Shown here: positions 43,793-53,177 of the stretch, piece by piece
Layout: each line of letters starts with the position of its first letter
How positions within the stretch are numbered: position 1 is the first letter of the stretch
Source of the DNA: Gonatopus flavifemur
Taxonomy: Eukaryota > Arthropoda > Insecta > Hymenoptera > Dryinidae
Reading direction: 5' to 3'
Assembly (NCBI GenBank): GCA_018340375.1
Contig: JAFFJZ010000009.1
Span: forward strand, 20,786,501 to 20,850,500
DNA: 64,000 nt
Made by a program: the position numbers and the translations under genes
Notes under the pieces: generated by a model
What the model was told of the DNA's origin: nothing
The model's input: only the letters and a program-made list of their open reading frames with translations
The model's database searches: none

Positions 43793-44497
43793 TAATGTCA
43801 CATCTTCCATGAGAACTGGTAATTCATTCTGTAAAAACTGTAGATAATTAGGCCCGTTAACAGTTCCATCAAAAGAATACGGCCCAATCACTTGATTGTC
43901 TAGAATTCCACACCAAACATTTATACTCCACCGATGCTGATGATCAACTTGTTGAGTCCGGTGCGGGTTTTGCGCTGACCAATAGTGGCTATTGTGACGA
44001 TTCAACAAGCCACTACTTTGGAACGTTGATTCATCACCGAAAAGAACATATCGAAAGGAATCGGGCACTCCGTTCAACCTCTGTGAAGGCCAATGGCAAA
44101 AGTTAACCCGATTCTTCATATCTTGTTGAGATAATTCTTGGGTCAGTGTGATGTGGTACGGATGATATTGAGCAGCTTGTAGAATTCTGTGTGCCGTACT
44201 GCGTGGAATACCCAAATCGCGCTCAATATCACGTGAACTGACATGAGGATTCATGTGTATTATTGCTAAAACAGCAACGCATCGAGGGTCGTTAAAGTTG
44301 AAACCTTGATTGTTTCGGCGTTAACCAATCCTTCCTTGTCGACAATTTCTTTCAACTTGGCGAATGACTTCTGGAGAAGGATGATGCTGCCGATCTCCGA
44401 ACCACTCTCTGTACAATCGTGACGCTTTTTGATACACTCCGCGACACTCACCCAAGATCATTAAAATATCAACACATTCGTTAGGTGAATAAACCAT
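43793..44497 (-). pseudogene. Truncated DDE_3-type transposase in the left LTR
   Basis: From the ATG at 44497 (MVYSPNECVDILMILGE) the frame reads an HTH region (ASRLYREWFGDRQHHPSPEV), has a TAA at about 44325, then continues as HVSSRDIERDLGIPRSTAHR and YVLFGDESTFQSSGLLNR, which contains the first catalytic Asp. It ends at ...NELPVLMEDV, where it joins LTR sequence, so the second and third catalytic Asp are gone. Word order and motifs (INVWCGILDNQVIGPY) resemble the DD41D transposase at 10325-11389, but the identity is low. Confidence 0.8.
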
Positions 44498-44973
44498 TTT
44501 GAACCCGCACTTACACCGTAAACGATGAAAACTTCTTAATGATCATTTTCGTACTGATATGAAGAATATACTCTGAAGGTTAGTTCTGTTTACTTTCAAT
44601 TCAAGGTCGAAACGTGGGATTTCACTTTAACTTTGATAACTTTGGTCAGAGAAACAACTCGTTTGAGGCTTTTCCGTGAAAATCCATAGAGAATGATTTT
44701 TTGACCTTGAAATGACCTCTAAATGACCTGATATGTTAACATATTCGGACGTAAAATTTTCCGCTCTTTCCATTTCTGAGGTCGAACGTAGGGTTTTCCA
44801 TTTGAAAAAACATACTTTGACCATCAATTATGCTCAAAATTGACCACAAGGTCAAATCCAAGGTCACCATCTTATGGCCCCCTTCGAACCCTACAACTTT
44901 TATCTGAACAATTTTTTCCCCCTCCATTCCCTGAAGAGTTATGCAGCTGTCCTGTTTCAAATGGGACGCCCTG
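43793..44973 (-). mobile_element. Truncated Tc1/mariner-type element inside the left LTR
   Basis: The right end CAGGGCGTCCCATTTGAAAC (complement, ending 44973) abuts TA in the LTR. The left end is missing: the transposase homology stops abruptly at 43793 against LTR sequence. The length of the surviving part is 1181 bp. It is related to, but distinct from, the DD41D element in the other LTR. Confidence 0.8.
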
Positions 44974-45138
44974 TATATATGACAGTGTTGTTTATAACCT
45001 GTCATCACGCGGCCAACCTAACCCTCTCGTTGGGCTTTCAAAAATTATTATTTTATCTGTGTTTGCGTGTGTGAGTGAAGTGTGTGTTACGCGTGATTAC
45101 TCTTTTGCCACGTCGAACAACCTCGAGCTGGTTCTCAA

Positions 45139-45562
45139 GTGAGTACTTTTCTTCTGTTTTATTCACATTATTTATAATTAAATGAATTATTTGCATGAAT
45201 GACAAAAGTTTCATTCTTTTTCTTTCAGATATCATCTGCGCTGAGGTTGTTCGGTGTGACAGGTATCGTTCCTTAATATTTAGTTACTTTCAATGCATTC
45301 ATTCTCATTTTATTCACAGGTCCATCCCTATACGTGAGGGTAAGACGTATGTCCAAGAGGATTGAGGTAAGTTTTCTGACTTTATTTTCATTTTCCTATC
45401 TTATTCCCTCTTCATATTCACAGGTATGCCTGGACATAACCCATGCGACAAGGGATTTCTGAGTCGAACAAGGCTTTCTCCTTGCAACGACTCGTAGGTG
45501 AGGGCTATCGTTCCTTTTCTATGTATGTCTCCTCGTTCATCAATGTATTTTCAACTTCACAG
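45139..45562 (+). other. Four intron-like segments antisense to gag-pol in the left LTR
   Basis: On the plus strand, donor-acceptor pairs delimit 45139-45228 (GTGAGT...TTTCAG), 45263-45319 (GTATCG...TTCACAG), 45367-45423 (GTAAGT...TTCACAG) and 45498-45562 (GTGAGG...TTCACAG), lengths 90, 57, 57 and 65 bp. Each has a pyrimidine-rich 3' part. Exon-like pieces between them are 34, 47 and 74 bp. The right LTR has all eight borders at homologous places; there the third donor is GTGAGT and the fourth GTAAGA, changes that keep the donor consensus. This is direct pattern evidence; splicing itself is inferred. Confidence 0.5.
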
Positions 45563-45588
45563 GTTGATATTTATACAGGATCGTCACA

Positions 45589-45602
45589 CCGCCTTTTCTT
45601 AA
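45589..45602 (-). promoter_or_regulatory. Polypurine tract of the 13.1-kb element
   Basis: On the minus strand AAGAAAAGGCGG lies directly before the left (3') LTR start TGTGACGATC. This is the expected position and composition for the plus-strand primer of reverse transcription. Confidence 0.75.
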
Positions 45603-45893
45603 TGAAAAAAAGGATGTGATTTGAGCGTACTTTTTTTACAAAAGTGATATAAAATCTTTCATTAAATATAACAAAATATCCATCTATCCTCCTTTTTACC
45701 CTTCGGTAGTCAGTCTAATATGATCACATAACTATGACAATCTTCGCTAGGTTCCTTATACATTTACGGCTTGTTTTGCCTCCATGAACAAAAAAAAATT
45801 AGTCATCGGAACTACTTTTACAAAATAAAATAAATATGAAAATAATAAAAACAAGAATGAAAAAAAACGATGGTCGATGTCATCTACGTGGTG
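45603..45893. other. Untranslated stretch between the last small frame and the 3' LTR
   Basis: AT-rich sequence without open frames, upstream of the polypurine tract in the element's sense. Confidence 0.5.
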
Positions 45894-46831
45894 CTAGGCT
45901 TTCTTCACTGGCTTCTTGGCCGGGTCCAACGGTGTCAGATACTCCTTCCCCTTCCCACAGGTGACTCTCCAGAAACGACCCTGGTCGTCTTGTGCCACGA
46001 ATTGAAACCGACGAGGTTCATTTTTCAATTCCTCCAATTTCAAGTCCCTTAAATTTGGGAAATCGGTACGCTCTGGTTCAGGAGAGAACCTACCCAGCTG
46101 AACATTCGGCGCAGGCGCCTTGAGGTGCACCTCTCTTTACTGTTCAATCAGCCTCTCTCGCTCCCTTGCTTCCGCAACAAGGGTGATTCTGCCGCAACCT
46201 CTTATCTTAGTGGGATCACTTGTTTTACCGGTTCGTACCAGCTCTTCCCTCAACGCGCAAGCCTGCAATGCAGGTTTCGGGATGACCAAGCTCACACGAA
46301 CACTCATGGGCTCGATAGCGATGATTGCTGGTTCACCCTGGCGCTCTTCAATGAATCCAGGCTGAGTGGGATCGTATGGTTCCACCTTTGATGGTGATCG
46401 GGCCACGAATGATGAAGGCGCAGGCTCAGTCATCGTGGTGTTGGTTAGTCCCCCTATGACTTGAGGGTATACTTTGTCGGTGGGATGACTTACTTCAAGA
46501 AGTCACCCCTAGAACCGGTCTTGATGACTGAATCGGACACGGATCTGGTCGAAACAGGCTGAACTCCAGGACTCTTCAGTTTGCGAGGGTATTTGGGCGT
46601 CGGAGTCAAATCTTTGAGGAAGTCGCCTCTGGATCGTGCGTTGAAGGGCTTCGATGTCGGCACGGATATTCGATTTTTGGTTGGGCAGATAGGTGTAGCT
46701 CCTTCATACAACCGTCGCAACTTCTCCTTCACACTCTCTTGGCTCGATGTTGGGTTGTCGTCGAGGGCCTCCATGACGTCTTGAGGAGAATTAATTAAAA
46801 TAACTAGGTTTTGTGTATATTGTAAATACAA
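45894..46831 (-). other. Extra 3' frames of the 13.1-kb element, function unknown
   Basis: Three consecutive minus-strand frames, 46831-46490 (113 codons), 46433-46137 (98) and 46130-45894 (78), follow the integrase. The first has a repeated motif SRGDFLKD and GSRGDFLK flanking TPTPKYPRKLKSPG. The second has IIAIEPMSVRVSLVIPKPAL. The third ends in a basic tail (DPAKKPVKKA) after GRFSPEPERTDFPNLRDLKL. There is no signal peptide, furin-like site or membrane segment, so they are not an envelope gene. They may be one degraded accessory protein; a GTAAGT-like donor follows the first frame on the minus strand. I recognise no family. Confidence 0.5.
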
Positions 46832-46870
46832 AAGTAAAATGGCAGGAGAGCTTCTTTGAGTCGTTCCGGT

Positions 46871-48055
46871 CTAGTCCTTCGATAAGGCCACGGTTTCACA
46901 AGGCTTGAGATCCCTAGTGTGTACGCGGCCGATCTTTCCCTCTCTTTCTATTTCGTATACGTTATTACCCAACCTCCTAGTCACTCGATGTCCGGTCGAA
47001 AACTTGGGTGCCAATTTGACCGAAAACGCGTCCGTGGCGGAGGATAAATAGTGCTCGCGTTTGCATACAACGTCACCCACCCGGGGTTCCCAATCGTCTT
47101 TACCTTTGTTGTAATAACGACTCTGTTTTGCAAACGCTTTCGCCAGGTTAACCCTTACCAAGTCGAATGATTCGCGGAGGATTTTTAGACGATCCTCGTG
47201 ATTGACTCCAGGGGTACTGTCCCGAGCGCCGAATTCCGATTTGAATGTCCTAGGCGGGTAAATCTCTCTACCGTAGTTGAGATAGGCTGGCGAAAACTGT
47301 GTAGATTCGTGATTTGCCGTGTTAATTGCGAAGGATAATTCAGGAATATATCCATCCCATGACCACTGGGTCTTTTCAACAAACTGAGCAATCATAGTCC
47401 CTATGACTTTATTCATCCTTTCGACAGGATTACACTGAGCAGAATACGCGGGGGTGCGTTGGTGATTGATACCATACTGAGCGAGCAATCTAGTGAAGTC
47501 TCTCCCTATGAATTGACTTCCGTTATCTGAGATGATCATGCGGGGGCAACCGAATCTGAGAATTACCCTCTCCTCAACGGCTTTGACAATAGCCGGGGCT
47601 TTCGGTTGTCTGAGAGGTTGGATCTCTGTCCACTTCGTGAACTTATCCTGCATGACAAGTAAATAGCAGTGCCCGTTGGAAGATCGGGGCTTCGGGCCTA
47701 TAATATCTACGGAAACTACTTCCCACGGTTGAGTAGCGTTAGTGGTACCCATGTTACCTGAGACGGGCTGCTGAGTTGGCTTGAACTCTTGACAGGTTTT
47801 GCATAGTCGAACGTGACGTGCGATGTCTTTGTTCATTCTAGGCCAAAAATGAGATTCAGCAATTCCAGCGATGGTCTTGGCGATGCCGAGATGACCAGCG
47901 GTTGGGGAGTCGTGATTTTCTAGAAGGACCTGTTCGCGAGCTGATTCAGGGACACACAGTTTCCATGCGTCTTGTCTTTCCTCGTAGTTGAGGCTGTGGT
48001 AGACGTGCCTGTATAATTTATCGTTTCGTAGACAATATTCAGGGTGTTTCTCGGG
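46871..48055 (-). pseudogene. Integrase region of the 13.1-kb element
   Basis: The frame continues from just after a TAA (~48058) through an HH-CC zinc region (ENHDSPTAGHLG ... RLCKTCQEF) into the integrase core: VVSVDIIGPKPRS (first Asp), MIISDNGSQFIG (second Asp) and AQCNPVERMNKVIG (Glu). A C-terminal domain with VGDVVCKREHYLSS and LAPKFSTGHRVTRRL follows. The core is complete and in one frame (47836-46871 is fully open). It is listed as part of a pseudogene because the upstream stop and the RT/RNase H frameshift prevent a full pol product. Confidence 0.88.
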
Positions 48056-48706
48056 TTATAGGTGGACTTTCTCCAACATGCCCTGATACCATTGGTCTCC
48101 AGATGGGAGGCTAGCCACAATGATCGTTTCCTCGAGAATTTGTTCGGGATCTTCCTCGGGATCAACAAGGCACGGTTTCCGGGATAAGGCGTCGGCTACC
48201 TCATTCAACTTGCCTTTTCGATAGGTGATACCGAACTGAAATTGTTGGAGATATAGACTCCACCAGGCGACGCGACCTGCCGGACTTTCGAGAGTGGATA
48301 ACCATTTCAGAGATTGATGGTCCGTAACTACGGTGAAGCTATATCCTTCTAGGTACGGTCGCATCTTTTGAATGCCCCAGACTACGGCTAAACACTCTTT
48401 CTCAGTGACCGAGTAGTTGATCTCACTCTTATTGAGAGTACGACTAGCATAGGCAATGACTTTTTCCCCTTGTGCGGTATCCTGCGTTAATACAGCGCCT
48501 AGGCCGTACTGGCTAGCATCGGTTTGGAGTATGAACTCCCTAGGAAAATCGGGTGGGGCCAAGACGGGTGCCGAGACAAGGCAGTTTTTCGAAGAATCGA
48601 ACGCGACCTGTTCGTTCTGGGTCCAATGCCATTTAGAACGTTTCTTCAGCAGAGCTTTAACGATTTGGTTAACTCTGAGCAGTGAGGAATGAACCGACGG
48701 TACCAC
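48056..48706 (-). pseudogene. RNase H region of the 13.1-kb element's pol
   Basis: The frame after the pol frameshift encodes KKRSKWHWTQNEQVAFDSSK, then FILQTDASQYGLGAVLTQ (catalytic Asp of RNase H), ALVWGIQK-type region and VVTDHQSLKWLSTL, followed by NEVADALSRK. It ends at a TAA (~48058) after KVHL; the same frame then continues into the integrase zinc region. Confidence 0.85.
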
Positions 48707-51579
48707 GAAATCATACCAATGAACTGGCGTAGTTCTTTGACGTTCGTTGGTGCCGTTAATTGATTGATGGCTTGGATCTTAGCTGGGTCGGTTCTAATGC
48801 CGTCCTTGTCCACTACGTGGCCAAGGGACACGATTTGCTTTTGCAAAAACTGACTCTTCTCGGTATTGATTTTGAGGCGGGCTGAGTATAGCTTGTCGAA
48901 AACTATTTGCAAGATCGCTAGGTGTTGCTCCAGAGTCTCGCCGATGACTATGATATCATCGAGATATACTTCTACGTAAGGTTCTAGGTCCGGAGTGATT
49001 AAATCATTCAACAGCTTATGGAATGTCACGGAAGCAGAATGGAGTCCAAAAGGCATCACTTTAAACTGGAACAATCCCCTACGAGGGACGGTGAAAGCTG
49101 TGATTGGTCTACTTTCGGGACTTGAGGGCACCTGCCAGTAGCCGTTTTTAAGATCAATCGTTGAGATAAATTTCGCGTTTCTGAGTTTGTCTAGTGTGTG
49201 ATTAATATGGGGTAGAGGGTACGCATCCTTTTCTGATACTTCATTGACTTTCCGAAAGTCAATACAAAACCTGTACGTTCTGTTCTTCTTTTTAACTAGG
49301 ACAATGGGGTAACTCCACGGACTGCGGGAAGGCTCGATTACCCCCTCTTTGAGCATTTTCTCGATCTCGTCATCTATCACCGCTTGCATCGCTGGATGAC
49401 GCGGATAATACCGAGATTTAATTGGCTCGGTTCCAGGATATACTCTAATCTTCTGCTCCGCCAGCGGGGTAGGACCTTCGACCGACTCGAATCTGACTAG
49501 TTCCTTTCTCATCAATTCTCGAGCTTCCTCTTCTGAATTTACCCGCTCGGTTATTGCGTGTACCGATGTGCGCGTTTTTCCCCCGGGGTCACCCCAAATT
49601 ACCTGAGAATTGAATTTCGCCAGACTGTCTACCCCAAACAAGACATGTCCGTCATAATCGTAAACGATGCAGTATGACGAAGGAATTAACCTATCCTCTA
49701 TTTTTGTCAATATAATGGCCGTGCCCCGGGTTTTGATACCGCGGCCGTTCAGAACCGTTAAATCTCGAGGGGTAGGATTAAAATAAGTGCACTGACCTCT
49801 ACTTCTAGCTTCTTCGAAAAGATTATTATCAATAATCGAAGTCATGGCACCTGTGTCGGCTAGTCCCAGAAACGTTCTGTTGGCTATTTCTACCTTCAGG
49901 CGTGGCCTACAATCACTGTTATGTACATTCAGAAAAGTTAATACTGCGGGTGCGTTCGTAGTACTAGTTTGATCAATAGTGTTATCGCGAGTCACTGTCT
50001 GGGGATTTCTAGGTTGAATCGGGTTTTCCCTAGCGTTGGTAGCTCGATTCTGATCGTTCCTACGATAATCATTATTAACGTTGCTAGGAGATGGCCGGTG
50101 ATTCCGGTTAACGGGTTGCACTGTGATGCATCTGCAATCCTTGGTCCATACGTCCTTTTTCCCGCATCTGGAGCAAAATTGTACCATTTTGTTCCTACAG
50201 TCAAAGCGGGTATGACCCTTTCCGCCACATCGCCAACAATGCGTTCTAGTGTTATACGACGAATCCGAGGTGCTGACGTGGCTAGTCTTAGTTTTCTTAG
50301 GCCCTTCGTGAGCTGTTTCGGGCGTTGTAGAGTGTTGACTTCTGGAAGGCGGTTTATAGTACTCACTCTCTCTCAAAGCTTCCTCGTATTCACAAGCGTA
50401 CTGAATGAGTTCGGCAACGCTGTGGACTTCTCTGCGTCTAATGTTCGATTTATATTCACACCTCAGGTTTGTGTACAGACGTTCTAATTGGGCCTGTTCA
50501 TTCATCTGTCCATAACGTCTCATCAGGGTCTGCAAATTAGTAATGTATTCTCTAGCTGACTCTTTCGGCCCCTGAGTTCTGTTACGAATTTCGCCTTCCA
50601 ACTGTCGGTCTGAGTCTACAGGAAGGTAAAATACTTTGAGGTCCCTGACGAAATCTGACCAAGTTTTCCAATTTTGTTTATTATTGCGATACCATAGTAA
50701 TGCTTTGTCGCGGAGTAGTATCGGTATACACGTCACAAGTTGGTCATGTTGAATGTTGAAGCTCGAGCTCATTTCCTCGACGCGTTCTAAGAACGTTCTC
50801 AATCCTGAGCCTCCGTTACAGCTAACTCCCCACTTGCGCACTTGTTCTTGTACATTCAATGGTTTATGAAGGGGGTTGCTGAAGAATCTTTTCAGGACAC
50901 GTCCGATTTCAGACTCCTCATTATCAACCGTAGGAGTCGTTGCCGGTTGGTCGATATTCTGATTCGGGCCATGATTAGCCGTTTCTCCCTCTAACTCGCG
51001 TATTCTTTCGCGCAGACCCATCACTAAAGATTCGGCGGCACTTCGGTCCTCCAATCGTCGCCGTGCTTCTGTTTCCACTTCCCTCTCAGCCTCCACCCGG
51101 CGGCGTTCTTCTCTTGCCGCCCTTTCTCTTTCTGCTTCCAATCGATTTCGTCCCTCTCTCAATTTTCTTTCTCTCTCGGACATCACTTCCTCATACTTTG
51201 CCAGCTCATCTCTTAGTTCGTATTCCAGCTCATTACGGATTCTCCGCGTGAGGGCATCTCTGTCTTCGTCGGGCTGTGTTCCTCTAGGATTCATGTCCAC
51301 TGGTGGGTTTTGTCCCGGGTCGCCCTCCGTCGGATTGGTAGCGTTATCAGGGCTGTCTTGTGAATCATCGTCTGAATTCAATAAATCTCCCATGCTGGGA
51401 GTTTGACTGGCTGGTTGAGACTGAGATTTGATCAAGTGATCGCGTAACCTCCCTTTCAATGCTGTGACCGCTTCCGAAGGGTCGAATTCTATTCCCCTTT
51501 GAGCTAATTCATTAATTACTTCGTCCTTCTTTGAGGACCAAACCCAGGACGTTCTTATGGGAATGGATGTGTGATGCAT
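48646..51579 (-). pseudogene. Gag-protease-RT polyprotein of the 13.1-kb element
   Basis: 977 codons from MHHTSIPIRTSWVWSSKK. The N-terminus (~15-55) has a SAP-like pattern (INELAQRGIEFDPSEAV then LKGRLRDHL). Residues ~110-205 form a long charged coiled coil. A capsid region follows (LRTFLERVEEMSSSFN, KALLWYRNNKQNWKTW). The zinc region has a good knuckle, CWRCGGKGHTRFDC, and a second Cys cluster lacking the His (CSRCGKKDVWTKDC). The protease box is GLADTGAMTSIID. The RT has RFCIDFRKVNEVSE, STIDLKNGYWQVP and VYLDDIIVIGE. Gag and pol share one frame with no visible frameshift or stop signal between them, unusual but known in some gypsy lineages. The frame breaks after HCSELTKSLK at ~48665. Confidence 0.9.
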
Positions 51580-52010
51580 GATGCGTCTGCTAATTCAACT
51601 GAGACGGAAGAACCTGACTGGAAGCAAAACAACTAACAAAGGTGAAGATCGTTGAAATTAAATGGCCCACAAAGGCTTGATCAAGCAGCATTGATAACGA
51701 CAGGCAAATCTTAATCAAATTGTCCACCGGACCCGGGCGACAGGTTGAGAGTGAAAATTTCCAGACATCATTCAAAATAAAGACTAGGAAGCGAAACCGT
51801 ACCAGCCGAGTAAGTAAGGATCTCCAAGGGATTGCGACAATCAAGATCCCTGGAAACTGGAGTATCGTAACCAAGTATGGTCAGGGTTAAATCATGACTT
51901 TGAAAAATTCTGACCAGAACTTCCGACGGGTGTGTTACAAGGGAAATGGACCTTCAAGTGGGGAGGAATGCACGAAACAGCGCGAGGACCGTATCGTGGA
52001 CAACTCACGG
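51580..52010 (-). other. Leader between primer-binding site and gag
   Basis: About 430 bp of untranslated leader; short frames are not supported as genes. Confidence 0.6.
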
Positions 52011-52029
52011 TGTCCCTGTTCGGGCGCCA
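52011..52029 (-). promoter_or_regulatory. tRNA-Lys-type primer-binding site
   Basis: On the minus strand TGGCGCCCGAACAGGGACA lies 7 bp inside the right LTR. It starts with TGG, the complement of the tRNA 3' CCA, and matches the well-known complement of a lysine tRNA 3' end. Its place directly after the 5' LTR fixes the element's orientation. Confidence 0.9.
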
Positions 52030-53177
52030 AATAATCTGTGACGTTTCGTAACAATCGATTTGCGTTGATAACTTCAATTATCGTTAATTGACCAATTGAC
52101 CCCCCCGGTAATGCCGCTTGCTCACCGGAAAACCAAAGTTCGTTTACGAGAGTGGGGGAACGCAAGTCACAGATTATTGAATTTTGTAGACAGAGTTTAA
52201 TAGGAGAACAATTTTTTTCGGGATAATTTACATACGTGTAATAAATACTCTTTGAATTAGATTTCAAAGTTTGACAGACTCAAAGAAGTTCCAATAGAAT
52301 ACAATTTGACAAGAATTCCTTATGACTAGACTAGTAACTCCTAGGCTTTCTAATTCTGAACTTAAAGTTCGAACTTTGATGGCGAATATTAACGTGTGCA
52401 CACGCGAGAGGTTCGAGAACCGGGAATCCGGTGAAAGTTCTAGCGGGAAGGTAACGCACCGTTACCTACAAGAGAAATCTAGGCGTCTTCCGGACGCATG
52501 CAAGTAAATCCACTTGAATTCAGCGGAATTCTGATTCCAAGTGTTCTGATTGGTCCAGACGGGGCCAATCAGATCTAGGCAAAGGCCAAGCGAATGGGTC
52601 AGCCAGACGGGCTAGTTATGTTCATAAAAATACTCCTCAATATAGGAGAAGGGAGTTTACAAGAATGACCGTGAGAGTGTGGCCCTAGTCTAGCAATTTA
52701 TCCCTGGATTGGCTATTGGTTGTAGCCCTAGAAGAATCGAGTAGGGAAACACTACAAGATTCACCCCCTCCCCTAACCAGCTTCTAATCTTGAGGATGGA
52801 AGATCCGATCCTCCCACCGTCCCTATTCAACCCACCAGGATGTCAAGGATAGAACCAATGAAGACCCTGGTCTATGTGCAGGGCCGTGACAACAGCCGGA
52901 CAACCTTCTCTCAAGCGGAGAAATCCTCTCACCTTCTAGGCCAGTCAAGAGGTAGCACCGAGATGACTAGTCGGAGAATGAAGTGCCGAATCACTCGTCT
53001 GCATCTCCTTATAATACCCGGCAAGTTTACTCTCGCTTGCCGTGCGGGTTGTATTGCGATGCGCCGCCTGGCGGTTCGCGAAACAAAGCCAGAATGGTCG
53101 ATATGCGAGTTCGATTCATACTCGCGCAGGCGCACCGACTGTCGGCGTGGTGATCATGCGCTCGCGATATATATATA

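Larger units (their letters stand above)
42726..45588 (-). repeat. 3' LTR (left) of the 13.1-kb element, with a truncated transposon inside
   Basis: LTR sequence runs 42726-43792 and 44974-45588 (about 1.68 kb), interrupted by a truncated Tc1/mariner-type element (43793-44973). Compared with the right LTR, about 46 bp next to the insert (GCACCGACTGTCGGCG... to the AT repeat) are missing, so a deletion removed both LTR and transposon end. Both LTRs contain GGCCGTGAGAGTGTGGCCCT or close variants and TTGTTTATAACCTGTCATCA. Confidence 0.9.

Noticed and set aside
45894..46831. Possible envelope gene after the integrase
   Set aside because: No signal peptide, membrane segment, Cys pattern or cleavage site; composition is basic and Pro-rich.
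48646..51579. Plus-strand frames such as 49969-50487 (172 codons)
   Set aside because: Antisense shadows of the gag-pol frame, with no domain signal.
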